A DNA stretch of 64,000 nt from the NCBI GenBank assembly GCA_902496665.1, contig CABVBU010000010.1, positions 7,763 through 71,762 of the forward strand. The letters are read 5' to 3'. The notes under the pieces are model-generated. The model saw only the letters and a list, made by a program, of their open reading frames with translations. It ran no database searches and was not told the DNA's origin. Positions 33,617 to 42,778 of this stretch are shown here, piece after piece. Numbering within the stretch: position 1 is the stretch's first letter; the number at the start of each line of letters is the position of its first letter. The stretch is from an uncultured Clostridium sp. Its GTDB lineage: Bacteria; Bacillota; Clostridia; Lachnospirales; Lachnospiraceae. Made by a program: the position numbers and the translations under genes.

Positions 33617-33813
33617 TCTTATACTCCTTATTCGTTGACATAAGTTTCCACCTCCCCGCAGCAGCTCTCAGTTTCTGCTGCCGGACCGGCAAAACCTTAA
33701 AATTTTCACATCATTTCCATGATACGACGGGCATTCATTTTTGTCAATCCATCAAAACCTTCCGCTCTGCACAGTCCCTCAAAGAAACTTCGCCATATAT
33801 TTCCCTGTTTCGG

Positions 33814-33842
33814 TTGACAAACATGTTCATTTGCCTTATAAT
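33814..33842 (+). promoter_or_regulatory. Consensus promoter of the MATE gene
   Basis: TTGACA (33814-33819), 17 bases, TATAAT (33837-33842). Both hexamers and spacing are perfect. Confidence 0.82.
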
Positions 33843-33862
33843 GCCATTCAGTGTCCCTTCAC

Positions 33863-33912
33863 AAAGGGGGAATGTATGTTTATTTGTAACCGTGAAATTT
33901 CTTCACGGTTAT
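33863..33912 (+). promoter_or_regulatory. MATE gene leader: upstream ribosome site, small ORF and hairpin
   Basis: AAAGGGGG (33863-33870) precedes ATG at 33876, which opens a 54-codon frame that ends at 34040 inside the MATE gene in another frame. A 9-bp stem AACCGTGAA / TTCACGGTT (33888-33896 and 33902-33910) lies within it. The arrangement could control MATE translation; I have no direct evidence that the small frame is expressed. Confidence 0.35.
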
Positions 33913-33939
33913 CTATGTTTTACGAAAGGAGTTACCCAA

Positions 33940-35304
33940 ATGGCAACAGAAAACAAAATGGGCGTCATGCCGCTAAACCGGCTTCTGATCTCCATGTCCG
34001 TGCCGATGATGATCTCGATGCTCGTCCAGGCACTCTATAACATCGTTGACAGTATGTTCGTCGCGCAGCTAAGCGAAAATGCCCTGACCGCCGTATCCCT
34101 GGCGTTCCCGGCCCAGAACCTGATGATCGCCGTGGCGACCGGAACCGGCGTCGGTGTCAACGCTGCCCTCTCAAGAAACCTCGGCGAAAAGAACTTCGAG
34201 CGCGCCAACAAGATCGCGGATCACGCGCTGTTCCTTGCGGCTATGAGCTACATCGTATTCGCGCTCTTCGGTCTCTGTTTTGCGAGACAGTTCTTCCGTC
34301 TCCAGACCGATATCGAGGAGATTGTGGATCTTGGAACCACCTATTTAAGAATCTGCACGATTGCTTCTTTCGGTCTCTTCACGGAGATCGCCTGCGAGCG
34401 TCTCCTGCAGTCCACCGGAAAGACGATTTACTCCATGTACACCCAGGGACTCGGCGCCATCATCAATATCGTCCTTGATCCGATCCTGATCTTCGGTTAC
34501 TTTGGAGCTCCGGCTCTCGGGATCGCCGGTGCCGCAGGCGCAACCGTCTTCGGACAGATCATCGCCTTCTGCCTCGGTTTCTATTTAAATAAAGCGAAAA
34601 ACCACGAGATCACGATCTCTCTCAAAGATTTCAAGCCGAACGGCGAGATCATCCGCCACATTTACGCAGTGGGTATTCCGTCCATCATCATGGCATCCAT
34701 CGGAAGTATCATGACCTTCGGAATCAACAAGATCCTTATCGCTTTCTCTTCCACGGCGACGGCTGTATTCGGCGTCTACTTCAAGCTCCAGAGCTTCGTG
34801 TTCATGCCGGTCTTCGGTTTAAACAACGGAACCGTTCCGATCATCGCCTACAACTACGGTGCCGGAAAACCGGACCGAATTATGGGAACCATAAAGCTGG
34901 CCGCTGTGTACGCCACAACGATCATGCTGTGCGGCTTCGCTGTCTTCCAGCTCATGCCGGATAAGCTTTTAATGATCTTCAGCGCCTCCGATACGATGCT
35001 CTCCATCGGCATCCCGGCACTCCGGATCATCTCCATCAGCTTCCTGTTTGCGGGCTGCTCCATCGTCTGTACTTCCCTGTTCCAGGCACTTGGACATGGA
35101 ATGTTGAGTTTATGGATCTCCGTGTTCCGTCAGCTTGTAGTTCTTCTGCCGGTGGCATTTATCTTCGCAAAGATCGGCGGACTTCATATGGTATGGTTCG
35201 CGTTCCCGATCGCCGAAGCTTTCGCGATCATCTTCAGCGGTGTGTGCCTTGTCCATGTGTACCACAAGGAGATCATTCCGTTGAAAGCACTGCAGGAAAA
35301 ATAG
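33940..35304 (+). CDS. MATE family efflux transporter
   Basis: A 454-residue, 12-helix membrane antiporter that exports cationic drugs using Na+ or H+. MPLNRLLISMSVPMMISMLVQALYNIVDSMFV and the second-half AFSSTATAVFGVYFKLQSFVFMP are family signatures (both longer than quoted cores LVQALYNIVDS and YFKLQSF). The ATG at 33940 follows AAAGGAG. An upstream in-frame start at 33814 would overlap the promoter and was rejected. Monocistronic. Confidence 0.92.
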   Translation: MATENKMGVMPLNRLLISMSVPMMISMLVQALYNIVDSMFVAQLSENALTAVSLAFPAQNLMIAVATGTGVGVNAALSRNLGEKNFERANKIADHALFLAAMSYIVFALFGLCFARQFFRLQTDIEEIVDLGTTYLRICTIASFGLFTEIACERLLQSTGKTIYSMYTQGLGAIINIVLDPILIFGYFGAPALGIAGAAGATVFGQIIAFCLGFYLNKAKNHEITISLKDFKPNGEIIRHIYAVGIPSIIMASIGSIMTFGINKILIAFSSTATAVFGVYFKLQSFVFMPVFGLNNGTVPIIAYNYGAGKPDRIMGTIKLAAVYATTIMLCGFAVFQLMPDKLLMIFSASDTMLSIGIPALRIISISFLFAGCSIVCTSLFQALGHGMLSLWISVFRQLVVLLPVAFIFAKIGGLHMVWFAFPIAEAFAIIFSGVCLVHVYHKEIIPLKALQEK

Positions 35305-35330
35305 TTTTTTAATTAAAGAATCGAATTTTT

Positions 35331-35423
35331 CAGGCATGTAAGCTTACGTCCTGACAGGTCGTTTCTCCCGGTTATTTCCGTGGATGAAACGGCTTTGCCA
35401 GACTTAAGTTCACATGCCTTTTT
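35331..35423 (+). terminator. Large branched terminator or small RNA after the MATE gene
   Basis: AGGCATGT (35332-35339) pairs with ACATGCCT (35412-35419), enclosing GTCGTTTC/GAAACGGC and CCTG-CAGG-type hairpins, and is followed by TTTTTG. At about 90 bases it is larger than an ordinary terminator and may be a stable 3' RNA. Confidence 0.5.
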
Positions 35424-35768
35424 GTTATTTCCTCTTTTCCGAAGCAAAAGATCATTCCTCGTCTTTTCGCATTCCCCGACGATCTGTATTTCTGTCCGTC
35501 AGCATTTTCTCATAAAATCCTCTCATAAATTTTTTTCAAAAAATATGCGATTTTAACCTTTTAGTTCAAGACAAACCGCGAATTTTATAGTATGATATAG
35601 CTACTTACAGAACAGAGGTTCTAAGTCTCATATACCGGCCGGCAAGGATCCGCCGCCCGTTTCCCTGATAAAAAGAATGAATACTTACATTACCCACTGC
35701 CAGAAGCATTTTAGAATATCTGACAGCTGACATCAGTCTGCCCTGATTGGAAATTTGGAGGATGATGT
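35424..35768. other. Upstream region of the XRE gene
   Basis: A minus-10-like TATGATATAG near 35591-35600 may start an approximately 165-base leader. GGAGG precedes the start codon at 35769. No other gene is evident. Confidence 0.4.
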
Positions 35769-36179
35769 ATGAAAGAATTATCGAAAACACTGACCGGAAA
35801 AAAGATCCGGGATGAAATGTTAAAAAGAAAGATGACGGTCCGCGATCTACAGGACGCGCTGGAACTGGACAGTCCCCAGTCGATCTATAAGTGGCTTCGC
35901 GGGGAATCGCTCCCCTCTCTTCCGAATATGCTGGTCCTCGGTGAGCTGTTCAAGGTTCCGTTGGAAAGGCTTCTGGTCCATGAGGACGGAAGTGTCGCTT
36001 ACCACCGTATCTTCGATGACAGCCTTCCTTACGAGATTGCCTATCTGATCCAAGACAAAGATGACTTTTCCGTAAAAAGACGGCATGTGGCACGGGCAGA
36101 TACCTTCGCGGGAACCTGTTACTCAGGAATCTTTAATCTGCCTCAGGAGTGTCCTCACTCAAAAGTTCCTCATAACTGA
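35769..36179 (+). CDS. XRE-type helix-turn-helix protein
   Basis: A 136-residue DNA-binding protein. GKKIRDEMLKRKMTVRDLQDAL and SPQSIYKWLRGESLPSLPNM form the HTH; the rest (VPLERLLVHEDGSVAYHR onward) is not a known effector domain. GGAGG lies before the ATG. The last 47 bases overlap the end of the convergent XRE gene 36133-36396, which could make the two transcripts interfere. Confidence 0.8.
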   Translation: MKELSKTLTGKKIRDEMLKRKMTVRDLQDALELDSPQSIYKWLRGESLPSLPNMLVLGELFKVPLERLLVHEDGSVAYHRIFDDSLPYEIAYLIQDKDDFSVKRRHVARADTFAGTCYSGIFNLPQECPHSKVPHN

Positions 36180-36396
36180 CATTTAAGACCTTCGCGAAGT
36201 ACCTCAGTTCAATATCGGTTACGAACCGCTTTCCGCTCTCGATTCTCTGGATCGCGTTCTTATCAAGGTCCAGACCAAGAAGCTGAAGCATATCCGCCAG
36301 ACGTTTCTGTGAAACATCGTTCATCTTGCAGCGAAGTTCACGGATCTTGATTCCGCAGATATTGTTCCTGCCGGATATTGACTTATTTTTGTACAT
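36133..36396 (-). CDS. Small XRE-family regulator, 87 aa
   Basis: An 87-residue HTH protein: IKIRELRCKMNDVSQKRLADML and KNAIQRIESGKRFVTDIELRYF. AAGGAGAG lies seven bases before the ATG at 36396; an in-frame start at 36420 has no site. Two direct repeats upstream (36418 and 36471) are likely operators, probably for this protein itself. It overlaps the convergent gene at its 3' end. Confidence 0.8.
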   Translation of the reverse strand: MYKNKSISGRNNICGIKIRELRCKMNDVSQKRLADMLQLLGLDLDKNAIQRIESGKRFVTDIELRYFAKVLNVSYEELLSEDTPEAD

Positions 36397-36417
36397 ATAA
36401 TAACTCTCCTTGTTTGG

Positions 36418-36484
36418 CATTCACTAATTGTCACTCCAAACAATATATGTTATTATTGAAACAGTCATGACATTCACTAGATGT
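36418..36484. promoter_or_regulatory. Two direct-repeat operators 53 bp apart
   Basis: CATTCACTAATTGT (36418-36431) and CATTCACTAGATGT (36471-36484) match in 12 of 14 bases and flank the AT-rich promoter region of the minus-strand XRE gene. The 53-bp offset is close to five helical turns, so proteins bound at both would lie on one face. Confidence 0.55.
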
Positions 36485-36633
36485 TACAAGAAGATTTTAT
36501 TGGTATGCATTATCAAACCTAAAAAATATGATCCTGCTGCCGCACCACAGGAGCAGATCTCTTAAATATAGAAGCTGACCGTCCAGGTCCATCCGTCCAG
36601 CTTCCATATGACTTTTCAAAGGAGGATTTATTT

Positions 36634-37062
36634 ATGGAAATCACAAAAGAATTAAAACAGGATCTCTCGGAGCTGGAATCTGCATGCAGCAGCTTTCTCG
36701 GAAAATATGAATCACAGCTCACGAATGCACTGAACAAGACGGAAATGTCCGCTGAGGACAGCTTAAAGATAGACCTGATGTTAGAACTCGTCACCCACCT
36801 CTCCTCCGCGCAGTTCGTCTCTTCCTACATGCAGAAGGATATTGTAAAGGAAGGAATTCTGCTCCAGGATGAAGCTGGAAGCTTCACGCTCGGCGGTGAT
36901 CCTCTCCCGGCGATGAGCGATATCGAGGTGTATGTCCACGACGATGAATTAAACCAGGATGTCTGGAAGCGTGTATTTATCGGCGGCGGAACCGAAAAGC
37001 GGATCTGCGGTCTGCGCCATCCGGATCTCACTTCCGGAGTCCATGCGAGAATCCGCGGTTAG
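36634..37062 (+). CDS. Hypothetical protein, 142 aa
   Basis: A soluble, acidic protein. The N-terminal half (residues 1-70) is helical and probably coiled coil (TKELKQDLSELESACSSFLG); the C-terminal half is beta-like (EVYVHDDELNQDVWKRVFIG). I do not recognise a family. AAAGGAGG precedes the ATG and a good terminator follows, which supports a real monocistronic gene. Confidence 0.65.
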   Translation: MEITKELKQDLSELESACSSFLGKYESQLTNALNKTEMSAEDSLKIDLMLELVTHLSSAQFVSSYMQKDIVKEGILLQDEAGSFTLGGDPLPAMSDIEVYVHDDELNQDVWKRVFIGGGTEKRICGLRHPDLTSGVHARIRG

Positions 37063-37083
37063 TTTTTCCCAGGTAAAGTCCAT

Positions 37084-37142
37084 AAAAAAGATCCGCCAGA
37101 ATACCGTACGAAACTATCTTCGGTATCCTGACGGATCTTTTC
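37084..37142 (+). terminator. Terminator of the hypothetical gene
   Basis: AAAAGATCCG pairs with CGGATCTTTT, with the inner stem AGAATACCG / CGGTATCCT; T-rich sequence follows. Confidence 0.8.
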
Positions 37143-37185
37143 TCTTTATTTCATAATAGTTCAGCGCCTTCTCGCCTATGTTTCA

Positions 37186-37233
37186 TACGGTCAGCGCGGC
37201 AAGTGCGCAGACCTGCAGGACAGTTACTTTATT
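37186..37233. repeat. Dispersed repeat fragment ACGGTCAGCGC-GCAAGTGC
   Basis: ACGGTCAGCGCGGCAAGTGC (starting near 37188) recurs with one change near 57378 (ACGGTCAGCGCAGCAAGTGC). Both copies are intergenic and close to dispersed CAGTTAC repeats. Confidence 0.5.
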
Positions 37234-37235
37234 TC

Positions 37236-38627
37236 TTACTTATTTGTCTTTTTCTCCTCATACTCCTTCAGTGCCCGCAGTGCCTCCCCTGACAGTGGAA
37301 ACAGCACTATCAGGTTAAACAAAGTCATAAGACCAACACCCACGTCTCCGAGATCCCACACCACAGTGTACGCCTGCAATCCGCCAACGAACAGCATAAG
37401 CAGGGCGAAGATCTTGTAGAGTGTCTGATAGCCCCAACGGTTTCCGAACAGGTACGCCACGTTGGATCTCACGTAGAACAGGATCCCGAGAAACGTCGAG
37501 AAACTGAATAACGCCAGCGTCACCGCGATAAATACCACACCGAACTCACCCATATAGTAGCTCATGACTTTCTGTAAAAGATCCATTCCCGCAAGCCCCG
37601 TCGTCAGTTCTTCCGGGACGAGCAGCATGATCATAGCCGTGCAGCTGCAGATCACGATGGTATCGATAAATACGCCAAGCGCCTGGACGAGGCCGACTTT
37701 TACCGGGTCGCTCTCCTCCGCCGCTGCCGCCGCGCATGGAGCGGAACCGGAACCTGCCTCGTTTGAGAACAGGCCGCGCTTCACGCCGTTCATGAGCACC
37801 GCGCCAAAGCCGCCCGCCGCGATCTGGCGGAGTCCGAAGGCTTCCGCAAAAATTCTCGCAAACACGCCGGGAACACTGCTCAAGTGGGTCACGATGATAA
37901 ACAGGGTGATCACAAAATAGCAGCCCGCCATGATCGGAACGATCACATCAAGGGCGCGGACCGTGGCGTTCTTTCTCAAAACGATCACCGCCGAGATCAC
38001 GACAAGGATCACCGTCGTTACAAGCGGTGAAATTCCAAAGGCATTCTCAAACGCTGATGCCACGGAGTTGCTGATCACCTGGCTGATGCCGCCCCAGCAG
38101 ATCAGTCCGGACAGCGCAAACAGGACCGCGATCACGGAACGTTTCAGTTTCTTCTTTCTCACCCGCTCCGCATAGCTGTGGATATAGTAAGCCGGACCGC
38201 CGTGGTAGCCGCCGTAGAGCGGGTCCTTTTCCTTATAAAGCTGTGCTAAAGCCGCCTCCACAAACGCTGTGGAGGCCCCAAACGCCGCCGACAGCCACAT
38301 CCAGAACACAGCACCGGCACCGCCTGCCGAGATCGCTGCAACAACTCCCACGAGGTTTCCCATTCCCACACGGGTCGCTGTGGATACAAACAAAGTCTGG
38401 ATCGGCGACAGGCCGCCTTCTTCCTGTTTCTTCCCGTTTAAAGCCCGGATCATATCCGGAAACAGGCGGACCGGAAGGAATCTTGTCCGAATTGTAAAAT
38501 AGACTCCCGTTGGAATTAAAAGCAAAACAAGAAGCGGGATCCCAATCCCATTTCCATTCCCCAGCGGGATCGTAAACAGGTCTCCCCATAAGAAGCGGTA
38601 CACCGCTTCGACGACTGCTGTTACCAT
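37236..38627 (-). CDS. Alanine/sodium symporter (AGCS family)
   Basis: A 463-residue transporter with about 11 helices. GLSPIQTLFVSTATRVGMGNLVGV and NGVKRGLFSNEAGSGSAPCAAAA are AGCS hallmarks (the latter being the family's GLFSNEAGxGSAP signature). It imports alanine or glycine with Na+. The ATG at 38627 follows AAAGGAG at 12 bases; an in-frame start at 38681 is less likely. It has a consensus promoter. Confidence 0.93.
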   Translation of the reverse strand: MVTAVVEAVYRFLWGDLFTIPLGNGNGIGIPLLVLLLIPTGVYFTIRTRFLPVRLFPDMIRALNGKKQEEGGLSPIQTLFVSTATRVGMGNLVGVVAAISAGGAGAVFWMWLSAAFGASTAFVEAALAQLYKEKDPLYGGYHGGPAYYIHSYAERVRKKKLKRSVIAVLFALSGLICWGGISQVISNSVASAFENAFGISPLVTTVILVVISAVIVLRKNATVRALDVIVPIMAGCYFVITLFIIVTHLSSVPGVFARIFAEAFGLRQIAAGGFGAVLMNGVKRGLFSNEAGSGSAPCAAAAAEESDPVKVGLVQALGVFIDTIVICSCTAMIMLLVPEELTTGLAGMDLLQKVMSYYMGEFGVVFIAVTLALFSFSTFLGILFYVRSNVAYLFGNRWGYQTLYKIFALLMLFVGGLQAYTVVWDLGDVGVGLMTLFNLIVLFPLSGEALRALKEYEEKKTNK

Positions 38628-38747
38628 AAGTAAATTTTCTCCTTTTCGATATAACATGACAGACAGGCACCCGCTCCCCAAAAGCGTACGTTTCAGGCTT
38701 CAATACTAAAACGCGCCAGTCTATTAAATTGGCATGTACAAGTTTTT

Positions 38748-38777
38748 ATTATACACGTTTATAATGTGTGCTGTCAA
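38748..38777 (-). promoter_or_regulatory. Consensus promoter of the symporter gene
   Basis: On the minus strand TTGACA (38772-38777), 18 bases, TATAAT (38748-38753). Confidence 0.8.
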
Positions 38778-38789
38778 ATAATCCTTATG

Positions 38790-39060
38790 AATAACTCGTA
38801 TGTGGAAATGAATTATCAGTTATATATGAGGTAAAAAATACGCAGCTATTTCAAGCGCCTCAGGTTATCGCGGCTGATCCCCCCTGTTTCGATCCCCTGA
38901 ACAAACGACGCTGGTACCCAGCCACTCTGATGCTCATGCGAGTCTGAACTTTATCTTCTTGCCCGTATAAACTATGAGGAGCACGCTTTGCGAGCTTCTC
39001 AAGTTATTGCGGCAGTCCCCAAGGTCTCATTCAAGCATGGACTTTGGCTCGTTGCTCGCG
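38790..39060. other. Gene-free region with two related segments
   Basis: AGCGCCTCAGGTTATCGCGG (from 38858) and AGCTTCTCAAGTTATTGCGG (from about 38992) match in about 15 of 20 bases. Nothing coding is seen. It may be remains of repeats. Confidence 0.35.
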
Positions 39061-39065
39061 TAAAT

Positions 39066-39095
39066 AAAAAAGGACACCTCTTCGGTATCCTTTTT
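39066..39095 (-). terminator. Terminator of tcdA
   Basis: On the minus strand GGATACC pairs with GGTGTCC around a 5-base loop, followed by TTTTTT. Confidence 0.8.
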
Positions 39096-39139
39096 CATCT
39101 TTCTAAATGCAGTTTAAATTCATGCTGCCCCAAAGAAAA

Positions 39140-39928
39140 CTACGCGTTCTCCTGCTGCCCCACTTTCTTCGGCGGCATCACACAGAGATCCTTCACGACC
39201 TCCCCTGCCAGGATCAGTCCCGCAACGGACGGAACAAATGCGATGCTGCCCGGAATTGCACGGCGCTCGGTGCATTTATGCTTTGCGCCCGGCGGGCAGA
39301 TACAGTTTTTCCGGCAGCTGATGCTCATGTCTTCCTGCTGCTCTACCGGCGGCTCTGTGGAATAAACCACCTTTAATTTCTTCACTCCGCGCTTCTTTAA
39401 CTCGCGGCGCATGACCTTCGCAAGCGGACACATGCTGGTCTTATAGATATCTGCCACATGGAACTGTGTCGGGTCAAGCTTGTTTCCTGCCCCCATGCTG
39501 CTGATGACCGGAATCTCGCAGCTGATGGCTCTCATGATGATCTCAAGCTTTGCTGTCACGGTGTCCACAGCATCCACCACATAGGAATACTCCGTGAAAT
39601 CAAATTCGTCGGCGTTTTCCGGAAGGTAAAAGCACTTTCTGACCTCCACCTGGGCATCCGGGTTGATTTCCAGGATCCGGTCACGCATGACCTCCGCCTT
39701 GTACTGTCCGATGGTCTTTCTCGTCGCGATGATCTGCCGGTTGATGTTTGTGAGGCAGACCTTATCGTCATCCACCAGCACAAAAGAGCCGACTCCGCTC
39801 CTCGCCAGCGCCTCAGCCACATATCCGCCGACTCCGCCGATACCAAAGATCGCCACCTTTGCCTTCGCGAGACGGTCCATATTTTCTGCTCCTAAAAGGA
39901 GCTGTGTTCTCGAGAACTGATTTAACAT
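39140..39928 (-). CDS. tcdA: tRNA threonylcarbamoyladenosine dehydratase (TcdA, ThiF/E1-like)
   Basis: A 262-residue E1-like enzyme that uses ATP to cyclise t6A37 of tRNAs. FSRTQLLLGAENMDRLAKAKV and the nucleotide loop FGIGGVGGYVAEALARSGVG open the protein; NINRQIIATRKTIGQ follows. C-terminal cysteines (SCRKNCICPPGAKHKC) are more numerous than usual and may bind metal. The ATG at 39928 follows GGAG by six bases. It has a promoter with a palindrome in its spacer. Confidence 0.9.
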   Translation of the reverse strand: MLNQFSRTQLLLGAENMDRLAKAKVAIFGIGGVGGYVAEALARSGVGSFVLVDDDKVCLTNINRQIIATRKTIGQYKAEVMRDRILEINPDAQVEVRKCFYLPENADEFDFTEYSYVVDAVDTVTAKLEIIMRAISCEIPVISSMGAGNKLDPTQFHVADIYKTSMCPLAKVMRRELKKRGVKKLKVVYSTEPPVEQQEDMSISCRKNCICPPGAKHKCTERRAIPGSIAFVPSVAGLILAGEVVKDLCVMPPKKVGQQENA

Positions 39929-40077
39929 ATCTATCTCCAATCCTGTCTGTATTGCAAATATCTTTTAACTTTTTAAGCAGTTATTCCACGTCAGCTTTAT
40001 CACTGATATTTCTGCTCTCTGCACAATATTTCTTCCTGTTCGGCATTGAAAAATTCATCTTCCGCCGAACTTTTACT

Positions 40078-40106
40078 ATTATACCTACTAATTTAGTATG
40101 TGTAAA
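40078..40106 (-). promoter_or_regulatory. tcdA promoter with palindrome in the spacer
   Basis: On the minus strand TTTACA (40101-40106), 17 bases, TATAAT (40078-40083). The spacer holds TACTAA-N-TTAGTA (40086-40098), a possible repressor site. The transcript would begin with a GTTCGGC / GCCGAAC hairpin. Confidence 0.55.
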
Positions 40107-40227
40107 GAGGAAGATTCCAACACCCGATTTTCTCTCTGTAGTGCAAATCAGTAATATCTCCTTCGCTGTATCATAGAATTTTCAATTTTGGAACTTACCG
40201 CCATGTGCTATACAGATTTCCTGCGGT

Positions 40228-41448
40228 CTACGGCATCGGATACGCCCCGCACTCCACAATATTCCGATAGGACACCGGATCCGTATCACCTTCCGTGTTG
40301 ATCAGCAGGATCACGGAATCCGCTCCAAGTCCCAGCGCCTTTCTCGCAGCCTCAAGTTCCGGGCGTTCCAACAGCATCAGCACAGCTCCCATAGTCGATG
40401 CCCCGGATTCGCCGGATACGATCACCTGGTCATCCCCCTCCGGCTTTGCGTATGCTCGCATGGCATGGGCAGCCGCATAGTCTTTACAGGTGATGTAAGC
40501 CGCAGGAACCGATTTTAACACCGGCCAGATAGATTTACACGGTGTTCCGCAGTTTAAGCCTGCCATAATGGTCTCCGGCGCTCCGTCCACCGAGAGGAGT
40601 TCCCCTGCTTCCCCGGATCTAAAAATACAGTCCGCCACGTCCGGTTCCACGATCATGATCTTCGGTGCCTTCTCCCCGTAATGGTTTACGAGATATCCCG
40701 CAACAGCCCCTGCCATGGAGCCAACGCCTGCCTGCAGGAATACATGGGTCGGAATCTCTCCCGCTGCCTCGATCTGCTCTGTCGCCTCCGACGCCATAGT
40801 AAGGTATCCGTCCATGATCCAGCCCGGGATCTCCTCATATCCGTCCCAGGAAGTATCCTGGATCAGGAACCATCCGTGCTCCTCACTCATCTTCTTCGCG
40901 TATTTTACCGTATCATCGTAATTCCAGTCCGTGACTGTCACCTCCGCTGGACCAGCCTGCCGTACAGCCTCCTCACGGGCCTTTACGGTGCCTTTCGGCA
41001 TATAGACGTAAGCATGTGCCCCGAAGAGCCCGGAAGCCCAGGAAACTCCCTTTCCGTGATTTCCATCCGTTGCCGTCACAAACGTGTACTTCGCAGTCTT
41101 TTCCCGCACATCCGCTTTCTGAAATTCCGAAAAATCCACCTTTCCCGGATCAAGCCCCAGCTCCCGGCACAGGATCCGAAACATCGCATACGTTCCGCCA
41201 AGCCCCTTAAACGCCTTCATCCCGAACCGCTCCGCCTCATTCTTCACAAAGATCCCCTTCACACCGAGCTTGCCGCCAAGCCCTTTCAGCTGCACCAAAG
41301 GCGTCCTGTTGTACACCGGAATACTCTCATGAAACCGCCTCGTCTCCTTTGCCTTCTCCTCAGAGAAAGCTGAAAGATCCGCATGATCCGCCTCCGATAC
41401 ATTCATCAAAACTCTCGTCCCATATCCCTTTTCCATTTTCTTTGCCAT
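40228..41448 (-). CDS. dpaL: Diaminopropionate ammonia-lyase
   Basis: A 406-residue fold-type II PLP enzyme that degrades 2,3-diaminopropionate to pyruvate and ammonia. RTPLVQLKGLGGKLGV and KNEAERFGMKAFKGLGGTYA contain the PLP lysine. TFVTATDGNHGKGVSWA and VFLQAGVGSMAGAVAGY are family signatures. Length is typical of YgeX/DpaL. It seems monocistronic and catabolic. Confidence 0.94.
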   Translation of the reverse strand: MAKKMEKGYGTRVLMNVSEADHADLSAFSEEKAKETRRFHESIPVYNRTPLVQLKGLGGKLGVKGIFVKNEAERFGMKAFKGLGGTYAMFRILCRELGLDPGKVDFSEFQKADVREKTAKYTFVTATDGNHGKGVSWASGLFGAHAYVYMPKGTVKAREEAVRQAGPAEVTVTDWNYDDTVKYAKKMSEEHGWFLIQDTSWDGYEEIPGWIMDGYLTMASEATEQIEAAGEIPTHVFLQAGVGSMAGAVAGYLVNHYGEKAPKIMIVEPDVADCIFRSGEAGELLSVDGAPETIMAGLNCGTPCKSIWPVLKSVPAAYITCKDYAAAHAMRAYAKPEGDDQVIVSGESGASTMGAVLMLLERPELEAARKALGLGADSVILLINTEGDTDPVSYRNIVECGAYPMP

Positions 41449-41487
41449 AAGAACCCTCTCTTTCTATTTTTCACGATCATATCATTT

Positions 41488-42303
41488 TTAACTACGATGC
41501 GTTTTTTTCGAATACATTCCCCTCAGTTCTCGGCTTTTACGAAGTTTGCGCAATACACTACTCATCGATAACCTGAGTTCTCTTTCTGCACGTTGATATT
41601 TTAATGCCAACTCACAGAGTCTATATCCTTCTATAATTTTTTCATATAAACATAATGCTATTATCGGATCTTCTGCTGTCCTGTATATTGCTTTTATGAT
41701 TTTTTCTGCATTCATGCGGCTGCATGCCTCAATCTCTGTGCTGAGTCTCCGATACCGCTCATCTTCTTTTTGAAGAACTTCCGGATCATCCAGATTCACA
41801 GTCGTACTGGTAATGATATCTAATGCACTTTTGATCTGATTCTCTGTAAGATTCGTTTCTCTTTTATAATCTTCCAATGCAGGGACTTTTCCTTTCAGAT
41901 CAAAATCACGATTTATCCTGTTAATTTTATTGATTACAGTCGCCATATACGATGTTATTCCATGTTTCATAACAATTACCTGTTCCAATAGTTCATGGAA
42001 TATGAAGATATAAAAATATGTCGCAGGTCTTGTCTTATCCACATCATATCCATCTAATGCCTGTATCACGCTCATTCTTCCAGATTGCATCAGATCCTGC
42101 CGAAAGTCTGGATCATTCCTTACATATGCATCAAATTTCTTTTTTATAATGTATCCAATATAACCATCCAGTTCCTCACATGCCCCCAATCTTCCTTTTT
42201 TCCTATTCTCTTCATTTCCATATTTTGCATATTCCACAAACTTTCTAAATCGCTCTTTCGTTAATGCTGTATCCATTAATTCATCTTCCAGGTATTCTTT
42301 CAT
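41488..42303 (-). CDS. Sigma-70-like RNA polymerase sigma factor
   Basis: A 271-residue protein with a region 2-like segment (DFRQDLMQSGRMSVIQALDGYDVDKTRPATYF, with the core DVDKTRPATYFY) and a C-terminal HTH-like region (YRLCELALKYQRAERELRLSMSSVLRKLRKSREL, core ERELRLSMSSVLRKL). The spacing and the FxTYFYIFIxHEL pattern resemble phage- or element-encoded sigma factors rather than housekeeping ones. It is AT-richer than the flanking core genes and lies at the edge of the prophage remnant. Its target promoters are unknown. Confidence 0.72.
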   Translation of the reverse strand: MKEYLEDELMDTALTKERFRKFVEYAKYGNEENRKKGRLGACEELDGYIGYIIKKKFDAYVRNDPDFRQDLMQSGRMSVIQALDGYDVDKTRPATYFYIFIFHELLEQVIVMKHGITSYMATVINKINRINRDFDLKGKVPALEDYKRETNLTENQIKSALDIITSTTVNLDDPEVLQKEDERYRRLSTEIEACSRMNAEKIIKAIYRTAEDPIIALCLYEKIIEGYRLCELALKYQRAERELRLSMSSVLRKLRKSRELRGMYSKKTHRS

Positions 42304-42532
42304 CTTTACACCTCTGATTCTCTCATTGCTTAATTTTTCAATGAAAATCCGTATTTCCCTGCAATAACCGCAGGATCTTCAGCAATTTCATCATGTACAA
42401 ATATTAATTATCAAAATTATAACATATTGTTTATTATTTCGCAGCAAAATCTGTCTAATTGATTTTTCAATTTAAATCTTCGAATATTTCTTTGTTTCCT
42501 GCTCTGCATTTCGGTTGCTTCCCGCACAAATC

Positions 42533-42577
42533 CAAAAAGGAAGACCCTTCACGAATCTCTCCGCCAAAAGTCTTCCT
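42533..42577 (-). terminator. Minus-strand terminator in the prophage edge
   Basis: On the minus strand AGGAAGAC (from 42577) pairs with GTCTTCCT, followed by TTTTTGG. Confidence 0.6.
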
Positions 42578-42741
42578 CCCATATTTTCTTCACGTATTAC
42601 GATCTACTATACTTTCTCGATTGCCTTACCTGACTCTTTAATTTACTCATAGTATTTTGATGATACTCATTTATTTTTGAAGCAAAGATTATTTACAGCT
42701 ATGCATGCGCAAGAAAAATGTCTTCGGTGCTGAATTATAAG

Positions 42742-42778
42742 AAGGAAAAGGTGGCTTCTATGTTTGGGATGCCGCCTT
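42742..42778 (-). terminator. Terminator of the endolysin gene
   Basis: On the minus strand GGCGGC pairs with GCCACC (one G-U) around a 15-base loop, followed by TTTTCCTTC. Confidence 0.6.
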
